A stretch of DNA of 5,628 nt. It comes from Candidatus Woesearchaeota archaeon. Lineage in GTDB: Archaea > Nanobdellota > Nanobdellia > Woesearchaeales > JACPBV01. The notes below the pieces were generated by a model. That model was given only the letters and a program-made list of their open reading frames with translations. It had not been told where the DNA came from and did no database searches. Positions 5,530-5,628 of the stretch are shown here, in pieces; positions within the stretch are counted from its first letter, which is position 1; each line of letters opens with the position of its first letter. The translations under genes were made by a program, and so were the position numbers. The stretch is from contig JAHWIN010000079.1 in NCBI GenBank assembly GCA_019322475.1, positions 1-5,628 on the forward strand. The letters are read 5' to 3'.

Positions 5530-5627
5530 GCCGCGGTGCGACAATCTGGCTACTCGGGTCGCCTCGAAACTCAGGAAAGAAAGCGACTTGGCTCCGGCCT
5601 CTCCAGGTTCAAATCCTGGCCGCGGCG
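5530..5627 (+). tRNA. tRNA-Ser(CGA) with an apparent 13-nt intron
   Basis: A class II cloverleaf. The acceptor GCCGCGG (5530-5536) pairs perfectly with CCGCGGC (5620-5626), followed by G73. The D stem is CGA/TCG (5539-5541, 5554-5556) with A14, A15 and the GG pair in the loop. The anticodon stem is GTCGC/GCGAC (5558-5562, 5583-5587). The variable arm is 15 nt with a GGC/GCC stem (5590-5599), and the T arm is CCAGG-TTCAAAT-CCTGG (5603-5619). The anticodon loop region is 20 nt; removing 13 nt leaves CTCGAAA, so the anticodon is CGA, reading UCG. Long variable arm, G73 and A15-U48 all fit serine. CCA is not encoded in what is visible; only one base follows G73 before the window ends. Confidence 0.9.
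5569..5581 (+). other. Putative 13-nt tRNA intron at position 37/38
   Basis: The insertion ACTCAGGAAAGAA is placed after A37 by analogy with the canonical archaeal site; because of flanking A residues it could be shifted by one or two bases with the same mature product. Folding it as a bulge-helix-bulge gives only about two pairs in the central helix (C32-G, U33-A) instead of four, so this would be a relaxed substrate for the splicing endonuclease. Confidence 0.6.
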
Positions 5628-5628
5628 T

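Overview
The window looks archaeal. Its promoters are TATA boxes with purine-rich BRE-like flanks about 24-27 bp upstream of the start codons, with no bacterial -35/-10 pairs. One gene encodes a Bat-type (HTH_10) regulator, and the tRNA at the right end is a class II tRNA-Ser with an apparent short anticodon-loop intron and no encoded CCA visible. Compact genes, A/T-rich spacers and heavy use of AGG and ATA codons suggest an uncultivated small-genome lineage, possibly DPANN, but that placement is only inference.

Layout from left to right: (1) a complete DUF1846/UPF0371 protein on the minus strand, whose start is best placed at 1510. (2) A divergent HTH_10 regulator on the plus strand (1703-2371). 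(3) A convergent minus-strand block: a PEBP/YbhB-like lipoprotein (stop at 2467), a small winged-helix protein (3128-3583) and a circularly permuted YlqF/YawG-type GTPase (3880-4635). (4) Between the GTPase and the winged-helix gene, a 168-bp non-coding element with perfect 16-bp terminal inverted repeats and a 9-bp direct repeat abutting both ends, which is a MITE. (5) A plus-strand multi-pass membrane protein of unknown function (4773-5414). (6) tRNA-Ser(CGA) (5530-5627).

The genes do not form one pathway. Almost every gene has its own promoter, so the block is a run of single-gene units, not an operon. For five of the six protein genes the TATA box sits where transcription would begin at or within a few bases of an ATG, implying mostly leaderless mRNAs. 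This shortens three N-termini relative to the longest open frames: DUF1846, PEBP and winged-helix. The sixth, HTH_10, would have a leader of about 10 nt.

Points most worth a second look: the MITE inserted against the winged-helix core promoter; the tRNA with a tiny intron lacking a good bulge-helix-bulge and with a TATA box placed for leaderless tRNA transcription; and a strong internal Shine-Dalgarno that could yield a cytosolic form of the PEBP lipoprotein.
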